A DNA stretch of 64,000 nucleotides from Mycobacterium sp. JS623. Lineage in GTDB: Bacteria; Actinomycetota; Actinomycetes; Mycobacteriales; Mycobacteriaceae. Positions 28,139-36,558 of this stretch are shown in pieces. How positions within the stretch are numbered: the stretch's first letter is position 1; each line of letters begins with the position of its first letter. The notes beneath the pieces were generated by a model. It saw nothing but the letters and a program-made list of their open reading frames with translations. It made no database searches and was not told where the DNA came from. The position numbers and the translations under genes are program-made. The stretch covers positions 1,674,001-1,738,000 of the forward strand of contig NC_019966.1 in assembly GCF_000328565.1 (NCBI RefSeq), in the 5' to 3' direction.

Positions 28139-28163
28139 TCATGTACCATCTGGTACATGATTA
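28136..28163. promoter_or_regulatory. 28-bp perfect palindrome over the SRPBCC start codon
   Basis: Arms TAATCATGTACCA and TGGTACATGATTA (13 bp each, 2-bp centre) match perfectly. The ATG at 28157 is inside the right arm. A TetR gene is co-transcribed downstream, so this is its likely autoregulatory operator. Confidence 0.7.
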
Positions 28164-28600
28164 CTGATTGCGGCGTTGCAATCGATGCGCCAACCGACCT
28201 CGTGTGGGAGGTGTTCAGCGACGTCGAGCGCTGGCCGGAATGGACCGCGTCTGTCACCCGAATCGTCGCGCTCGACGGGCCCGGTCTCGCAGTCGGCAAG
28301 CGATTCGAGATCAAGCAACCGCGCATGCCGAAGTTGGTGTGGGAAGTCACCGAGCTCGAGCCAGGCTCGTCGTGGACGTGGGTGCAGCGCTCGCCCGGCG
28401 GTCTCACGGTGGCCAGCCACCAGGTCATCGCCGAATCCGACAACCACACCCAGGTTCGACAGCAGATCGATCAGCGCGGGCCGATTGGCGCGCTGGTCGG
28501 TCTGCTCATGCGTGGAATGACAAGGCGCTACCTGGATTTGGAGGCGGCGGGGCTCAAGTCCCGAAGCGAGCAGCGGCGCGTCGATGGCCCGACGGCCTGA
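28157..28600 (+). CDS. SRPBCC/polyketide-cyclase-like protein
   Basis: 147 residues. The START-like fold begins with CGVAIDAPTDLVWEVFSDVERWPEWTASV and continues through RFEIKQPRMPKLVWEVTELEPGSSWTW. These proteins bind hydrophobic ligands in a deep pocket. No catalytic residues stand out. The start lies in a 28-bp palindrome and no Shine-Dalgarno is visible, so leaderless translation is likely. The 3' end overlaps the TetR start by 17 bp, implying a two-gene operon of ligand-binding protein and regulator. Confidence 0.8.
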   Translation: MITDCGVAIDAPTDLVWEVFSDVERWPEWTASVTRIVALDGPGLAVGKRFEIKQPRMPKLVWEVTELEPGSSWTWVQRSPGGLTVASHQVIAESDNHTQVRQQIDQRGPIGALVGLLMRGMTRRYLDLEAAGLKSRSEQRRVDGPTA

Positions 28601-29114
28601 TCTCGAGCGGCGCCAGGAGCTGCTCGACGCGGTGGTGAAGGAGTGCGCGGAGCGCGGCATCGGTGACCGGTCGTTGCGCGACGTTGCGGTCGCGGTGGGC
28701 ACTAGCCACCGAATGTTGTTGCACCACTTCGGCTCACGCAATGAACTATTACTCGCGATCGTCGACGAGGTCGAACGTCGCCAGCGAGCCCAGTTGCCTG
28801 AGCTGCCGAGCGAGCCGGCCGCGGCGACAGCGGCCATGTGGGCCGACCTTCGCCGGGACGAGCTTCGCCCCTTCGAGCGGCTGTTCTTCGAGTGCTACGC
28901 GCGCGGTGCCCAGGGTGAGCAGCCGTTCGCGCGCATGCTCCCCGGCGCCGTCGAGGCGTGGCTCGCCGAGGCCGGAGCGGCAGACCCGGCATTGGTCCGA
29001 CTCGGTCTAGCCGTCATGCGCGGACTGCTGCTCGACCTTGTCGGTACCGAAGATCAGGCTGGGGTCGACGCCGCCGCGCAGGCGTTCGTGGAGTTGGTCC
29101 GGGCGTCCCGCTAG
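28584..29114 (+). CDS. TetR-family regulator co-transcribed with SRPBCC gene
   Basis: 176 residues. HTH: RQELLDAVVKECAERGIGDRSLRDVAVAVGTSHRMLLHHFGSRNELLLAIVDEVERR. A helical C-domain follows. ATG 28584 lies within the end of the SRPBCC gene in another frame, so expression depends on that operon. Its natural operator is the palindrome at 28136-28163. It converges with the PASTA-like gene, the two ends overlapping by 4 bp. Confidence 0.85.
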   Translation: MARRPDLERRQELLDAVVKECAERGIGDRSLRDVAVAVGTSHRMLLHHFGSRNELLLAIVDEVERRQRAQLPELPSEPAAATAAMWADLRRDELRPFERLFFECYARGAQGEQPFARMLPGAVEAWLAEAGAADPALVRLGLAVMRGLLLDLVGTEDQAGVDAAAQAFVELVRASR

Positions 29115-29509
29115 CTCGAACCGCCACTCGGCTGCTGGGCGGCCGCGGCGGCGGCAGCCTTTCCTTCTGGGCTGGCAGCCGAATTGCCCGCCGCGGTGGC
29201 CGAGGCGATGCCCGCGTTGCAGTTCAGCGACACCAACATCTCAGTGGAGGCCGAACCGCTGCTGTTGGCCGGTGGCTGCACCGTGCGCTTCTGCGTGCGG
29301 GTGACGATGCAATCTGGCCATGCCTTTTCGTCGCCGACGGTCGAAACCACGATGGGCTTGAATCCCGCGCTGTTGAGCGCAGTCTGGGCGTCGGAGTACT
29401 TCTGTCCCGTGACGTCTGTGGCGGCCGAGGCTAGACCGCTACCCGAAATAGCAAGCGCGGCAAAGGCCGCCATGGCGCCGCCCACGCCGAGGACAGCACG
29501 TGCGTCCAT
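29111..29509 (-). CDS. Secreted protein with a PASTA-like domain
   Basis: 132 residues. The signal peptide (VLGVGGAMAAFAALAISGSGLASAAT) is followed by VTGQKYSDAQTALNSAGFKPIVVSTVGDE, which resembles a PASTA repeat. Two Cys (PDCIV and SLNCNAG) could form a disulfide. An Ala/Gly/Ser-rich tail ends it. Its ATG overlaps the upstream stop (TGATG), so the two secreted-protein genes form an operon. The target of the domain is unknown. Confidence 0.65.
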   Translation of the reverse strand: MDARAVLGVGGAMAAFAALAISGSGLASAATDVTGQKYSDAQTALNSAGFKPIVVSTVGDEKAWPDCIVTRTQKRTVQPPANSSGSASTEMLVSLNCNAGIASATAAGNSAASPEGKAAAAAAAQQPSGGSS

Positions 29510-29793
29510 CAGGAGCCCGCCTTGACTGGCGGGACCGCTTCAGTCGTCGGCTCGACCGTGGCGGGCGTCGTAAATGTGGCCGTCGCACCCATGGTCATTG
29601 CCGAAACCGACGGTTGGACATAGACCGTGTTGGTCGGTGCGTCGCCGGATCCAGCAAGAGTGCTCGTGTGACTCGCACCACCGTTATCAAGGGCCAGGGT
29701 CAAGACGCCTGCCCCGAGGACTGCTGCTGCGGCGCACACCCCTCCTATCAACTTCACACCGCGACGACTGATCGCCGTTCGTTTCGTGTTCAT
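29509..29793 (-). CDS. Small exported or membrane-anchored protein
   Basis: 94 residues. A basic N-terminus (MNTKRTAISRRGVK) precedes one hydrophobic helix (LIGGVCAAAAVLGAGVLTLAL), then a Thr/Pro/Val-rich region (TFTTPATVEPTTEAVPPV). No domain recognised. It is translationally coupled to the PASTA-like gene. Confidence 0.6.
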   Translation of the reverse strand: MNTKRTAISRRGVKLIGGVCAAAAVLGAGVLTLALDNGGASHTSTLAGSGDAPTNTVYVQPSVSAMTMGATATFTTPATVEPTTEAVPPVKAGS

Positions 29794-30002
29794 ATCCGGA
29801 TCGTCGCGCGCTTTTCGTAGGGATCACTGGATCGCTTCTGTGAGCTCGCTGATTTACGTGCACGTCACAACTTTCGCGGGTTCTTTTCAGCGACCTGGGG
29901 TTTAGCGCACAGGAATCGTTGGATAGCCCTATGCGCCCGGGGGGTCGGTGCTGACCAGCGCGGCCGCGCACGTCGTAGGTCTCGCCGATCGAAGGAGACG
30001 AT

Positions 30003-30368
30003 ATGAAGCTCAAGCGAACCGCTGCCAAAGCCACTCTGATTGGTGCGATGAGCATCGCTGCGGCAGGGTTCGGCGCAGGGTTGGCACACGCCGATCCGCC
30101 GTTCCCGACACCGCCACCGTGGCCGGTCCCTGCGCCGGACGACGGGCCGGGCGCCAACGTTGGCGCACCGGGCAATCCGCTGCCGCCGGGGCAGGGCTAC
30201 ATGCCGCCTCCTGGACACAGCGGGCCGACACCGCGGGACGCGGTCGTGCCGGTGTGGGCCCCGCCTGCCCCGGCGCCGCCAGTCTGGGCGCCGTGGCTGC
30301 CAGTCAGCTGGAATACCGAGCTCAATGCATGGGGTGTCTGGTGGAACGGTAGCTTCCAGACGCTATAA
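30003..30368 (+). CDS. Proline-rich secreted protein
   Basis: 121 residues, ATG after GAAGGAGA. The signal peptide ends at AHA-DPP (ATLIGAMSIAAAGFGAGLAHADPP). The mature part is rich in Pro, Gly and Trp, and ends VSWNTELNAWGVWWNGSFQTL. Similar small proteins are frequent in mycobacteria; function unknown. The 209-bp upstream gap shows GGTTT-N17-GGATAG (around 29900-29925), a weak SigF-like match. Confidence 0.65.
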   Translation: MKLKRTAAKATLIGAMSIAAAGFGAGLAHADPPFPTPPPWPVPAPDDGPGANVGAPGNPLPPGQGYMPPPGHSGPTPRDAVVPVWAPPAPAPPVWAPWLPVSWNTELNAWGVWWNGSFQTL

Positions 30369-30378
30369 CACGCTCACT

Positions 30379-30414
30379 GGGACGGTCGCCTCGCCTGCGC
30401 GGGGCGACCGTTCC
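30379..30414. terminator. Bidirectional hairpin terminator
   Basis: Arms GGGACGGTCGCC (30379-30390) and GGCGACCGTTCC (30403-30414) pair over 12 bp with one G-T pair and a 12-base loop. It lies between the convergent secreted-protein and dhaM genes, nine bases before the dhaM stop. There is only a weak T-tract, as is usual in mycobacteria. Confidence 0.65.
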
Positions 30415-30422
30415 GTTCTGCG

Positions 30423-32864
30423 TCATTCGAGTAGATCTCGAACGGCGGCAGCACTATCGGCGAACAGCACCGTTTCGGCCAGGCGCTGTGCGCTGATGCG
30501 ATCCACCGCGCGCACGGTTTCCTTCGTAGTAGGTATGGCCGGGGGAGTGACGGACAGCGATTCGACGCCCATCCCGAGCAGTAGTGGCACGGCGCGCTCG
30601 TCTGCTGCGAACTCGCCGCACACCGAGACCGCGGCCTGTCCTTCGGCGCCTCGACAGGTAGCCCGAATCAGTTGCAGCAGACCGGGATCGAAGGTATCGC
30701 CGATCGACGCAACCGCATCGTTGTTGCGGTCGGCGGCAAGCGCGTACTGCGTCAGGTCGTTGGTGCCGATGGACATGAAGTCGACGTGGCGCGCGAACGC
30801 GGCCGCCTTTAGCGCGGCCGCAGGCACCTCGACCATCATGCCCACTTGCAGGCCGGCTGGACGACCACCGCCGGCGCGGGTGATCGCTGAGTCCAAATGC
30901 TCACGTGCGGCGAACAATTCGTCCAACGTGGCGATCATCGGGAACATCACGCTGACGGGAGTCTGTTGCGCCAGCCGGACCATCGCCAACAACTGATCGG
31001 CCAACAGGTCGGCATGCGCCAACGACAACCGGATGCCGCGGACACCCAGATAAGGGTTCATCTCTGCTGGCGTCGGCAGGAACTCCAGCGGTTTGTCGCC
31101 ACCGATATCCAAGGTCCGCAACGTAATTCGCCGTCCATCGAGCGACTCGGCGATCTTGCGATACACCGCGAACTGCTCCTCGACATCGGGTGCGTCCTGC
31201 CTGCCGAGGAACAGGAACTCGGTGCGGACGAGTCCGGAGAGATCAGCACCATGTGCCGCCGCGGCGCGGGCGTCGTCCACCGAGCCGACGTTCGCACCGA
31301 CCGGGATCGTTACGCCGTCAGCAGTGACCGCAGCTTCGCCGGCGCGGGCGTGTGCCTGACGCTGTCGCTGCGCGAGCTTGGCGACGCGCCCCTGAAATTC
31401 CTGGCGGACGTCCCCTGCGGGATCCACGACGAACTCGCCCCGAGAGCCGTCCACCGCGACGACGGTGCCGTCGGGAATCGACAACACCGTCGGTCCGGCC
31501 CCGACGATTACTGGAATTCCCTTTGCTCGCAACAGGATGACGTTGTGGGCGTGTGGGCTGCCAAATGCCAGCAATACCGCTGCGACCCGCGCGGGGTCGA
31601 GATCGGCGGCCTCCGCGGGAGTCAGGTCCGCGGCGATCACGACCCCGGCCGGCCCTGCCGAACTCTCTGTTCCGCCCAGCATCGCTCGCAGCACCTGATC
31701 GCCGACCGCGCGGACATCTTCGGCTCGCGCCCGCAGATACGGATCCGGGACGGCCGCGAAATCGGCGGCCACTGCCTGCACAGCCTCCGCCCACGCAGCC
31801 GCGGCTGAGCGCCCGCATTCGATGCCGCGCCGTGCGCTGTCGAGCAGTGCGGCGTCGTCGAGTAGCAGCTGATGAGCATCGAAGATCGCCGCCTCGGACT
31901 CACCGACGTCGTGGGCGGTGCGGGCGCGCAGCTGGCTGATCGTGCGCCGGACGGTGGCGATTGCCATGCTGAGGCCGCGCCACTCCACGGCGGGTTTGCC
32001 GGCGGGGGTGTCTGGAATTGTGATGTCGCCCAACCGCGCCGAGTGCGCAGGCCCGATTCCCAGGCCGGGTGCCGCGCCGATGGGTGTTAGCCGCGCCGTT
32101 GGCTCCGGCGCCAGCGCAGTCTCTTCGACCGACTCATCGAAGTTCCGCGCCGCGAGCGCCAGAATGTGGTCAAGCGATTCAGCGGCCTGGCTACCCGATA
32201 CCCGCACCGCGACCTCGTCGCCGGACCGCACTCCTAAGGTGGCGATCTTCGAAAGGCTTCCGGCGTCAACCCATGCCGATTCGGTGCTGCAATTGCGGAT
32301 CAGCGCGCGCGCGTCGCGCCGGCGCACCTCGTGCACCAATCGTGCGGCCGGGCGGGCATGCAGCCCATGGGGATTCGCGATGACGAAGGTGCCGGTCAGC
32401 TCGTCGGAGCCGGTTTCGACGTCGGCCACTGCTACCGGCGCGGAGCCGAGGTGGCCGACCTTTCCGGCGAGCGAGCCGGCAGCTTCTGCGGCAACCTCGC
32501 CGCGATCGGCCCCGGTGGCGGCGGACACAGCCGCGACCACCAGTCCCTCGACCAGGGGAGCGGGGCACAACACCACCCGCGCACGCACGTCGTCGTCGAG
32601 CAGTTCGAGCGCGAGTTCGGCCGAGAGCACGGCGCTGCCCAGGTCCATCAGCACTACGACGCCGGCACCTTGATCGGCGGCCGTGATGGCGTCGACGATC
32701 TGCGCTGCATCGGTGCCGAATGTGGTGTCGTCAAGGCCTGCGGCAACAGCTATCCGGATCTGCTTGCCGTGCAACATTTCCTGGGCCAGCGCCACCGCGG
32801 CGCGGGCCAGCGCCCGGCTGTGCGATACGACGACGAGTCCGACGGTCACGGCATCACTCGCCAA
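30423..32864 (-). CDS. dhaM: DhaM-type PTS fusion: EIIA(Man-like)-HPr-Enzyme I
   Basis: 813 residues. Residues 1-135 are the DhaM EIIA domain with phospho-His 15 in VVVSHS. Residues about 155-240 are HPr (NPHGLHARPAARLV, His 169). From about 260 on is a complete Enzyme I, with the phosphohistidine at His 440 in SPHAHNVIL. The PEP domain follows (GLVRTEFLFLGR, RTLDIGGDKPL, MVEVPAA, SIGTNDLTQYALAADRN) and active Cys 749 in VCGEFAADE. E. coli DhaM stops within EI, so this longer version should autophosphorylate from PEP. It phosphorylates ADP on DhaL to drive dihydroxyacetone kinase, and could serve the GlcNAc PTS. It overlaps dhaL. Confidence 0.92.
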   Translation of the reverse strand: MASDAVTVGLVVVSHSRALARAAVALAQEMLHGKQIRIAVAAGLDDTTFGTDAAQIVDAITAADQGAGVVVLMDLGSAVLSAELALELLDDDVRARVVLCPAPLVEGLVVAAVSAATGADRGEVAAEAAGSLAGKVGHLGSAPVAVADVETGSDELTGTFVIANPHGLHARPAARLVHEVRRRDARALIRNCSTESAWVDAGSLSKIATLGVRSGDEVAVRVSGSQAAESLDHILALAARNFDESVEETALAPEPTARLTPIGAAPGLGIGPAHSARLGDITIPDTPAGKPAVEWRGLSMAIATVRRTISQLRARTAHDVGESEAAIFDAHQLLLDDAALLDSARRGIECGRSAAAAWAEAVQAVAADFAAVPDPYLRARAEDVRAVGDQVLRAMLGGTESSAGPAGVVIAADLTPAEAADLDPARVAAVLLAFGSPHAHNVILLRAKGIPVIVGAGPTVLSIPDGTVVAVDGSRGEFVVDPAGDVRQEFQGRVAKLAQRQRQAHARAGEAAVTADGVTIPVGANVGSVDDARAAAAHGADLSGLVRTEFLFLGRQDAPDVEEQFAVYRKIAESLDGRRITLRTLDIGGDKPLEFLPTPAEMNPYLGVRGIRLSLAHADLLADQLLAMVRLAQQTPVSVMFPMIATLDELFAAREHLDSAITRAGGGRPAGLQVGMMVEVPAAALKAAAFARHVDFMSIGTNDLTQYALAADRNNDAVASIGDTFDPGLLQLIRATCRGAEGQAAVSVCGEFAADERAVPLLLGMGVESLSVTPPAIPTTKETVRAVDRISAQRLAETVLFADSAAAVRDLLE

Positions 32865-33480
32865 ACACGGTCGCGGCAGCCGCGATCAGCATTGTGGCCG
32901 AGGCTGCACCCGGGTCGATATGACCGACGCTGCGCTGCCCGAGATAACTGGCGCGGCCCTTGCGGGCAACCATGGCTTCGGTTGCGTCCCTGCCGCTTTC
33001 GGCCGCCAGAGTAGCTTCGGTGAGCGCTGTGTCAAGACCGGAGCCGGACGCCAGCACGGCGTCGAGCGCATCCAAGGCCGGTGCGAGCGCGTCAAACATT
33101 GTCTTGTCGCCGGCCTCGGCGCGGCCGCGCTGCACCACACCTTCGACACCGGCACGCAACGCCTTGGCGAAGTCGGTCGCGTCGACGCGATCGCCGGAGC
33201 TCATGGCGCCGGCCATCCGCAGGAAGAACGTGCCGTACAGCGGGCCGCTGGCGCCACCGACCGACTTGACCAACGTCATGCCCACCTGCTTGCACAGCGC
33301 AGACATATCGGCGGGGGCCGCCTCGTCCAGCGCGGCCACCACCGCCGTCATACCCCGCTCCATGTTGATGCCATGGTCGGCGTCGCCGACGGCGGCGTCC
33401 AGATCGGTGAGATATTGCGCGTTTTCACCGATCACGCGCGCGTATTCGCGGATCCACGCGGTGAGTTGGGCGAGGTCCAT
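32854..33480 (-). CDS. dhaL: Dihydroxyacetone kinase subunit DhaL
   Basis: 208 residues. LTDLDAAVGDADHGINMERGM carries the Asp residues that hold Mg-ADP, SVGGASGPLYGTFFLRMAG the nucleotide loop, and GHIDPGAASATMLI closes the site. DhaL keeps ADP bound and passes phosphate from DhaM to the substrate on DhaK. Its ATG directly follows the dhaK stop and its 3' end overlaps dhaM by 11 bp. Confidence 0.94.
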   Translation of the reverse strand: MDLAQLTAWIREYARVIGENAQYLTDLDAAVGDADHGINMERGMTAVVAALDEAAPADMSALCKQVGMTLVKSVGGASGPLYGTFFLRMAGAMSSGDRVDATDFAKALRAGVEGVVQRGRAEAGDKTMFDALAPALDALDAVLASGSGLDTALTEATLAAESGRDATEAMVARKGRASYLGQRSVGHIDPGAASATMLIAAAATVFGE

Positions 33481-34479
33481 TCAGCATCCCCTCCGCAGCG
33501 CCGGTGTGTTGACAGGGTGGTCCCATAGCCGTAGCAGCTCGTCGTCGGCGCGCAGCAGCGTGACCGAACAGCCGGCCATGTCGAGACTGGTGATGTAGGG
33601 GCCCACCAGGGAGCGGGCAATTCTGACGCCGGCCTTGTCAAGGATTGCGGCGAACTCCGAATACATGACGTACAGCTCGATGAGCGGGGTGGCGCCCATG
33701 CTGTTGGCGAAGAGGATCACGCCATCATCGCCGGCGAAGTCGAGATCGGCCAGCACCGGGTCGAGCATGAGTTCGGCGACCGCGCGCGCTGACTGCAGGG
33801 GCATCCGCTGTCTGCCCGGTTCGCCGTGAATGCCTATGCCCACTTCGATTTCGGTGTCGGACAGGTCGAACGTCGGATGGCCGACGGCGGGCACCGTGCA
33901 TGACGTCAGCGCCACACCCATGCTGCGCGAGGCGGCGTTCACCCGGCGCGCGATGTCCGCCACCTCGGGCAGGCTGCGGCCCTGATCTGCCGCGGCACCC
34001 GAAATCTTCTCCACGAGCACCGTGGCTCCGACTCCACGCCGTCCCGCGGTGTAGGTACTGTCCTGCACGGCCACATCGTCGTCGACGACAACCGATTCCA
34101 CGGTGATGCCCTCTGCGTCGGCCAATTCGGCGGCCATCTCGAAGTTCATCACGTCGCCGGTGTAGTTCTTCACGATGTGTAGCACGCCCGCGCCGCCGTC
34201 GACGTTCTTGGTTGCCTCCAGCATCTGGTCGGGCACCGGGGAGGTGAAAACCTCACCGGCACAAGCCGCGTCGAGCATGCCATGCCCGACGAAGCCGCCG
34301 TGCAGCGGTTCGTGGCCGGAGCCTCCGCCGGAGATCAGACCGACCTTCCCGGAGATGGGTGCGTCACCGCGGTAGACGATCCGGTTGGCGTGGTCGATCC
34401 GCAACTCTGGGTGTGCGATGGCCATTCCGCGCAGCGCTTCGGTGATGACGTCGGCGGGATCGTTGATGAGCTTTTTCAT
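33481..34479 (-). CDS. dhaK: Dihydroxyacetone kinase subunit DhaK
   Basis: 332 residues from ATG 34479 with AGGAG upstream; the frame extends over glpF in the wrong register. [34 protein letters not shown] is the substrate site, [15 protein letters not shown] follows, and [11 protein letters not shown] holds the His that binds dihydroxyacetone covalently. It is the substrate-binding subunit of the PTS-dependent kinase, yielding DHAP. Confidence 0.95.
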   Translation of the reverse strand: MKKLINDPADVITEALRGMAIAHPELRIDHANRIVYRGDAPISGKVGLISGGGSGHEPLHGGFVGHGMLDAACAGEVFTSPVPDQMLEATKNVDGGAGVLHIVKNYTGDVMNFEMAAELADAEGITVESVVVDDDVAVQDSTYTAGRRGVGATVLVEKISGAAADQGRSLPEVADIARRVNAASRSMGVALTSCTVPAVGHPTFDLSDTEIEVGIGIHGEPGRQRMPLQSARAVAELMLDPVLADLDFAGDDGVILFANSMGATPLIELYVMYSEFAAILDKAGVRIARSLVGPYITSLDMAGCSVTLLRADDELLRLWDHPVNTPALRRGC

Positions 34480-34490
34480 GTCCGGGCTCC

Positions 34491-35249
34491 TCAGGCGGCG
34501 GTCGTTTGGGCGGGCACGGCGACCGGCGCGGGTGTCTCCTCGGCGCGGGTCTTCGAGATTGCAACGTAGGCGAGTGCGGCGAGTGCGCCGGCCAGGAATT
34601 CGGCGGCTAGATACACCGGCAGCTGGCTCCATGCGACCGAACCGCCTGCGATCTGCTGGACGAGCATCGGGCCGAAGGTGCGGGCCGGGTTGATCGACGC
34701 GCCCGTGGTGGGGGCCACCGGGATGATTGCTGCGAACACCACCAAACCGATAGCCACACCGGCGAATCCCGCGGAGGCCTTGCGGTGTATCACGCCGAAG
34801 ACGGTGAACACGAGAATGAACGTACCCACGAATTCGGCGAAAAAGGCCTGTACTGCACTCACATTCCCGGAATAGGTGGCGACCCCGAGGCCCGCGTCGC
34901 GGGCGGCGGTACCGAGCACGCCGAGGATGGCGGCCGCCCCGACGAGCGCGCCGACGGCCTGTGCACCGATATAGGCGGGAACCCGTGACCACGGGAACTT
35001 GCCGGTGACTGCGAGCCCGACGGTGACCGCCGGGTTGATGTGGTTTCCGGAGATGTGTCCGAGCGCGTAGATCGTCGCCACCACGATCGTCGCGAATGCG
35101 AACGAGATCATGCCGAGGTCGGCCATCGTGAACGGCGCGTTCCCGTTGACGATGATCGTGGCGGGCACCGATCCAACGCCGATGAAGACCAGGAAGGCGG
35201 TGCCGAACGCTTCGGCCGCGAGTTTCTGGGTGAGCGAGGGTTCGTCCAT
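34491..35249 (-). CDS. glpF: MIP-family channel (glycerol/dihydroxyacetone facilitator or aquaporin)
   Basis: 252 residues, six membrane helices plus two NPA half-helices: GNHINPAVTVGLAV and GASINPARTFGPML. In many true GlpF proteins Asp follows the second NPAR; here it is Thr, as in aquaporins. Context favours uptake of dihydroxyacetone or glycerol: it is the first gene of the dhaKLM operon, 11 bp before dhaK. The symbol is by context. Confidence 0.8.
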   Translation of the reverse strand: MDEPSLTQKLAAEAFGTAFLVFIGVGSVPATIIVNGNAPFTMADLGMISFAFATIVVATIYALGHISGNHINPAVTVGLAVTGKFPWSRVPAYIGAQAVGALVGAAAILGVLGTAARDAGLGVATYSGNVSAVQAFFAEFVGTFILVFTVFGVIHRKASAGFAGVAIGLVVFAAIIPVAPTTGASINPARTFGPMLVQQIAGGSVAWSQLPVYLAAEFLAGALAALAYVAISKTRAEETPAPVAVPAQTTAA

Positions 35250-35307
35250 GACGTTCTCCTGAGACCTGGGTCGAAGCCGATTTCCCGTTTGGTGATCGAC
35301 TATCTCG

Positions 35308-35336
35308 GATCACATTCGATAATGTCGAATGTGATC
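35308..35336. promoter_or_regulatory. 29-bp inverted repeat, IclR operator of the glpF-dha region
   Basis: GATCACATTCGA and TCGAATGTGATC are perfect 12-bp arms with TAATG between. It is centred in the 146-bp gap between glpF-dhaKLM and the IclR gene, so a single regulator could control both. Confidence 0.75.
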
Positions 35337-35395
35337 TGGACCATACGCTTATGCTTCGATCATCACAAGGGCCGATTTCCGCGAAAGGTGAACTG

Positions 35396-36142
35396 ATGAT
35401 CCAGGCCGTGGATCGCGCGCTGCGCATCCTCACGGTGCTGCAGGGCGGCCGGCGGATGAGCCTGGGAGAGATCGCCACGGCCATCGACCTGGCTCCATCC
35501 ACCGTCCACGGATTGGTGCGCACCTTGTTGGCGCATGGCATGGTCCAGCAGGAAATCGACTCTGGCCGCTACCGGCTCGGGCCGGCGACCCTGCGGCTCG
35601 GCAACGTCTATCTCGACACGCTCGAATTGCGGTCCCGCGTGACGATCTGGGCAGAGAGCCTGGCCCGACGGACGGGTTGCGCGGTGCGCACCGCCGTTCT
35701 GCTGTTCGATGAGGTCGTGGTCGTCGCACACGAGCCAAGGCCTGACGGCACGCGCCAGATGCCTGAGGTCGGCATCGTGATTCCGGCGCACGCCAGCGCT
35801 CTGGGCAAGGCGCTGTTGGCATTCCAATCTGACTACAAGGCCGACGAGCTACGTAGCATGACCGGCGAAACCATCATCGACCCGGCTGTGCTGGCCGATC
35901 AGCTGGAACAGACCCGCGCATCTGGCATCGCGATGGAGGTCGAAGAGGCGGTGCTGGGCGAATGTGCCGCAGCCGCAGCTGTCTTCGACTCATCTGGCGA
36001 GGCCACCGGTGCCATCGGCCTTGTGGTGCCCGCAGCCCGCTGGCCGTTGGAAGCCGCTGCCTTCGACGCGCTACGCGACACCGCCAGGACGGTGTCGCGT
36101 GAACTCGGATCACCGGCGTGGCCGCCACGCCGGGCCGGCTAA
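35396..36142 (+). CDS. IclR-family regulator of the glpF-dhaKLM operon
   Basis: 248 residues from ATG 35396, after GAAAGG; a frame from 35351 adds no conserved sequence. HTH: VDRALRILTVLQGGRRMSLGEIATAIDLAPSTVHGLVRTLLAHGMV. Effector domain: VVVAHEPRPDGTRQMPEVGIVIPAHASALGKALLAF. It is divergent from glpF with a strong palindrome between, so it probably senses dihydroxyacetone, glycerol or a phosphorylated form. Confidence 0.85.
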   Translation: MIQAVDRALRILTVLQGGRRMSLGEIATAIDLAPSTVHGLVRTLLAHGMVQQEIDSGRYRLGPATLRLGNVYLDTLELRSRVTIWAESLARRTGCAVRTAVLLFDEVVVVAHEPRPDGTRQMPEVGIVIPAHASALGKALLAFQSDYKADELRSMTGETIIDPAVLADQLEQTRASGIAMEVEEAVLGECAAAAAVFDSSGEATGAIGLVVPAARWPLEAAAFDALRDTARTVSRELGSPAWPPRRAG

Positions 36143-36163
36143 CACGGAACGTTCGCGCGCGAC

Positions 36164-36556
36164 CTAGCTGGCCGGCAGCGCGGCGCGCCATTGCTTACGG
36201 GCGCTGCGGGCCTCGAAGGTCTCCAACAGCGCGAGGAATCCGCTCGGATAGATCAGCGACACGATCCACTCCTTACCGTCGCCGTGGCTGACCTGAAATC
36301 CCGCACCCATGAACTGCTTGAGCCACTTGATTTTCACTCCGTCCCTTGGGAATTCGAAGGCGGTGATCGACTCGCCGGCCGCCAGGCGCTCCTTGAGATC
36401 GGGAATTCCGAGTTCCTTGGCGATCCAGCCGGCGTGGCCGGTGACTCGGCAGCGCAGTGTGGTGTCGGTCAGCTCAAGATCTCCGACCGCGAAGAACGAG
36501 TTGGCGCGGCTCTGCAGAAGGTAGGCCTTGGTCTGCGGGGGTGGCGTCGTGGTCAC
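36164..36556 (-). CDS. Conserved hypothetical protein
   Basis: 130 residues, no signal or membrane segment. It reads like a single alpha/beta domain (SFFAVGDLELTDTTLRCRVTGHAGW, WIVSLIYPSGFLALLETF). I do not recognise a family, although similar proteins occur in mycobacteria. It starts 2 bp after the DUF4333 gene stop, so the two are probably co-transcribed. Confidence 0.6.
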   Translation of the reverse strand: MTTTPPPQTKAYLLQSRANSFFAVGDLELTDTTLRCRVTGHAGWIAKELGIPDLKERLAAGESITAFEFPRDGVKIKWLKQFMGAGFQVSHGDGKEWIVSLIYPSGFLALLETFEARSARKQWRAALPAS

Positions 36557-36558
36557 GG

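Noticed and set aside
34480..35541. 686-residue fusion of DhaK with an upstream frame
   Set aside because: The upstream half is an out-of-frame reading of glpF; DhaK starts at 34479 with a good ribosome-binding site.
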